64,000 nucleotides of DNA, taken from the IMG/VR virus record IMGVR_UViG_3300030103_003222, positions 1 to 64,000 of that record; one strand, 5' to 3'. A program made the translations under genes and the position numbers. Shown here one piece after another: positions 61,528 to 64,000 of this stretch. Under the pieces are notes generated by a model. It saw only the letters and a program-made list of their open reading frames with translations, did not search any database and was not told the origin of the DNA. Origin of the DNA: a virus. The stretch's first letter is position 1; the number at the start of each line of letters is the position of its first letter.

Positions 61528-64000
61528 ATGGCAAACCCAATCTCAGGACACACAAAGGGCAGTAACGAGGGGCTTACCGACGGTGAGCATATCATCTCGC
61601 CCTCGCTGACGAACATCTACGAGGGTCTGCATGGCAACGGTATTCTGTCGCCATATGACACGGCCTACACTGGTGCGAACCGCAACACACCTGCGTCTTT
61701 GCCCGGAGCCATCAGTCAAGGTGCCAATGCTTCAAAGGTGACAGTCAAGGCCTTTGAGGCCATCATTGACGGCATCCTGTATGACTTCGGCGGAGGCTCT
61801 GATATCACCATCACGCTCGGCTCTACGGGCGACCACCTAAGCGGTGGCTCAACCACCAGCCTGACCAGTGGACAGGAGTGTCTGTTCATCATCATCGCGA
61901 CTGCTGCCGGTGTGAAGTTCACTCAATCCAACATCATCACAACCGCTGTAGGCGCATACCCGTCTGTCACGGGCACTTCGGCTGCATACCTGACGGATGG
62001 CAAAGGAACGCAGAACCAGCAGTCGTTCGTGTTGGGGACGGTGCGTGCGACCAACTCAGGAGGCTCGACCGTTGGTCCGGGCATCCAAGCCCTCTCTGAG
62101 TTCAACGACAAGCGTGTATTCCTACGCCCAACACCTCTCTTCTTCTCGCCCGTGACCAAGGGCAACGTCGGCACTACGACGGGTATCAACAGCCACACAG
62201 CGCTTGCCGGTGCTCACACAGGCGAATCGGGTGACTTGGGTGATACGGGCGTGATTTGGCAGTCGTTCAACAGCGACAACGAGTCAATGCTGTATTACAC
62301 TCGCAAGGACAGCAGCAACCGCCACACTCACCTGCTTGGGCCGACGAACATCAACGTCAGCAGCCCAAGCGGCAACCTGACGTTCACGTTCGACAGCGAC
62401 CAAGTCTTTGTGTTGACGCCGACCACGACCATCAACCTGAACCCCAGTGGCACGTTCCCACCGGGACATACGGTCTTCGTGTCTGTGCCCAGCGGTAGCA
62501 CCGTCACCTTCGACTCGACTGGTTTGAACTCCAGCGTGGTTGCGACTGAAGCCACCATGTTCGTCTATGACGGTGCGAACTGGAAGAAGGTCATGGTGAG
62601 TGGCACCATCAGCCCAGCCTCCAGCGGAGCCAGTGGCATTGTGCAACTGTCCGACGGCGCGGGTGGCTTCACAAGTGACACGACGCTCTCATACGACACT
62701 GCGGCTAACGAACTCATCGTTAACGGCAAGTTGACGGTTAGTGGTTTGATTGACCCAACTGGGCTTGAAATCACCCCACAGTCCAGCAACCCTGCTGCTG
62801 CTGATGGGAGTGTTGTGGATGCTAACACGTTGTGGCTCGACAGCACGGCGAGTAACCGATTGAAGCAGGGTTCGGCTAACGTCATCCGTGCCACGGACAG
62901 CGTCACTGAACTGAGCGACGTGAGCAGCGTTGGCTCCGGTGCCATCATCACTGGTTCCGAGCGTAGCAAATTGAGCGGCATCGCGACTTCCGCTACGGCG
63001 ACAGCAGCGCCAGCAATCGAGGACAACAGCGGCACGCCTGCGTTCGCTACAGGCATCACGAAGGGCGGAGTGCAGTCGCTTCTCAACATCGCTGACGGGG
63101 CGACTGCAAACGCAGGCACAGTCACGAGTGTCGCTACGACGGCACCCATCACGGGCGGCACCATTACGGGGTCGGGCACAATCGGTATCAGCCCAGCATC
63201 GGCAACTGACGCAGGTTCAATGAGTTCTGCCCACTACTCTAAATTGGAAGGCATCGAAGCGGCTGCAACGGCAGACCAAACAAACGACGAGATTCGGGCT
63301 GCGGTCGAAGCAGCCACAGATTCCAATGTCTTCACCGACGCCGACCATAGCAAGTTGAACGCTATCGCCACAGGCGCGACCGCATACGCAGATGCAGACG
63401 CCATCGCTGCCGTTGAAGGAGAAGCAACATTGGCTTTAACGGGCGATGTTACCATCGCCGCAGGCAAAGGTCTGACTGTTGACGGGACTACCTTACACGT
63501 TGACGCTGCCAACGACCGAGTTGGCATCGGAACTGCTTCACCCGCTACTGCCTTGCACGTTGAGGGGGCAAACCACATCATCAGGGTCAAAGACACGTCT
63601 GCCGGTGATACCGCACTTACCCGCACAATGGGTGGACTTGAATTGTCTGCTGCGGGAATGAACACCTCGTCGAAGTTCGGCGTCCCCATCAAGTTCATGT
63701 CCACGGACAGCGCTTTCACTACGGAAAACCCGAAGTTCTTGGCGGCGATTGTGCCTATCGCACGAGAGTCCTACACCGCCGACACAAAGGGTGGAATGGC
63801 AATCGGGTTCGCGGTGACGGCTAACACCGCCGGGGCTTCAACCGTTCCTCAAGTTGCGATGACCCTCGACTCAAACGGAAGGTTGGGCATCGGGACTGGC
63901 GGGCCACAGGCTCCTCTCCACGTCACAGGAACCATCAGGCAAACAACGGTAACGAACGCTGTTCTTGTCGCGAATGCTAACGGTGACTTGGCGGCTGCGA
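61528..64000 (+). CDS. Tail fibre, incomplete at window end
   Basis: An open frame starts at ATG 61528 (behind GAGGTGAAGTGAC) and runs off the window after 824 codons without a stop. It has typical fibre repeats: SKLSGIATSATATAA, SKLEGIEAAATADQT and SKLNAIATGATAYAD, and VGIGTASPATALHVEG and LGIGTGGPQAPLHVTG segments, as in fibres that end in an intramolecular chaperone. That end would lie beyond the window. The N-terminus (MANPISGHTKGSNEG) should attach to the baseplate. It is the likely receptor-binding protein, alongside the giant protein at 40873. Confidence 0.85.
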   Translation, partial: MANPISGHTKGSNEGLTDGEHIISPSLTNIYEGLHGNGILSPYDTAYTGANRNTPASLPGAISQGANASKVTVKAFEAIIDGILYDFGGGSDITITLGSTGDHLSGGSTTSLTSGQECLFIIIATAAGVKFTQSNIITTAVGAYPSVTGTSAAYLTDGKGTQNQQSFVLGTVRATNSGGSTVGPGIQALSEFNDKRVFLRPTPLFFSPVTKGNVGTTTGINSHTALAGAHTGESGDLGDTGVIWQSFNSDNESMLYYTRKDSSNRHTHLLGPTNINVSSPSGNLTFTFDSDQVFVLTPTTTINLNPSGTFPPGHTVFVSVPSGSTVTFDSTGLNSSVVATEATMFVYDGANWKKVMVSGTISPASSGASGIVQLSDGAGGFTSDTTLSYDTAANELIVNGKLTVSGLIDPTGLEITPQSSNPAAADGSVVDANTLWLDSTASNRLKQGSANVIRATDSVTELSDVSSVGSGAIITGSERSKLSGIATSATATAAPAIEDNSGTPAFATGITKGGVQSLLNIADGATANAGTVTSVATTAPITGGTITGSGTIGISPASATDAGSMSSAHYSKLEGIEAAATADQTNDEIRAAVEAATDSNVFTDADHSKLNAIATGATAYADADAIAAVEGEATLALTGDVTIAAGKGLTVDGTTLHVDAANDRVGIGTASPATALHVEGANHIIRVKDTSAGDTALTRTMGGLELSAAGMNTSSKFGVPIKFMSTDSAFTTENPKFLAAIVPIARESYTADTKGGMAIGFAVTANTAGASTVPQVAMTLDSNGRLGIGTGGPQAPLHVTGTIRQTTVTNAVLVANANGDLAAA

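Noticed and set aside
1-64000. CRISPR arrays, tRNA genes, rRNA, insertion sequences
   Set aside because: None seen: no regularly spaced repeats beyond those listed, no cloverleaf-type sequence recognised and no transposase-like protein.

Overview
The window is 64 kb of a head-tail (Caudoviricetes-like) double-stranded DNA virus, most likely one infecting a marine archaeon such as Marine Group II/Poseidoniales. The archaeal assignment is an inference. It rests on TATA-like boxes, GAGGTGA-type ribosome binding sites, an SR-beta/Arf-like GTPase, an AbrB-type protein and proteins of types I associate with pelagic viruses. Genes are tightly packed, start and stop codons usually overlap, and all but one lie on the + strand. 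I saw no DNA replication gene, tRNA, integrase or CRISPR array, so this looks like the late/structural part of a larger genome.

Layout: 1-369 is a gene-free region with ATTACG-containing repeats, a strong hairpin and an AT-rich tract. 370-5390 holds six proteins, four of which begin with nearly the same short peptide (consensus F-[DE]-x-A-W-x-L-L-K) and the other two of which carry it internally. They have recognisable ParB-like, GNAT-like and HNH-like features. After a long inverted repeat, 5492-7335 holds a membrane/GTPase/AbrB block. 7328-15113 holds mostly unknown proteins, a Zn-finger/HTH protein that could be the small terminase, and the only reverse-strand gene (9059-9400). 15113-22646 holds the large terminase, a cluster of small Lys/Cys-rich proteins, a LAGLIDADG protein and a portal with zinc-ribbon inserts. 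22653-28454 encodes a 1933-residue protein with a DNA-ligase-like domain that lacks the catalytic lysine. 28499-31090 is the capsid block: prohead protease with an apparent nested scaffold gene, then the major capsid protein. 31122-40863 holds small head proteins, connector, tail terminator, tail tube, tail chaperones, tape measure and a distal tail protein. No sheath gene was seen, which suggests a siphovirus-like tail. 40873-57714 is one 5613-codon gene for a giant LamG-containing tail protein. 57711-64000 holds an untagged GNAT-like paralog, an HMG-CoA-lyase-family enzyme, a tail hub candidate and the start of a tail fibre that runs off the window.

The most interesting pattern is the recurring A-W-x-L-L-K peptide. 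It sits at or near the N-terminus of several unrelated proteins and inside others, and looser LLK sites occur near the N-termini of the protease and the capsid protein. By analogy with the capsid-targeting peptides of phage T4 internal proteins, I propose that it is a packaging and/or maturation tag for proteins carried inside the virion. Other points of note are the nested scaffold start, the ligase-like domain without its lysine, the apparently intact HMG-CoA-lyase-family enzyme, and an apparent absence of the tetramers GATC, AGCT, GTAC and CTAG achieved by context-dependent synonymous codon choice.
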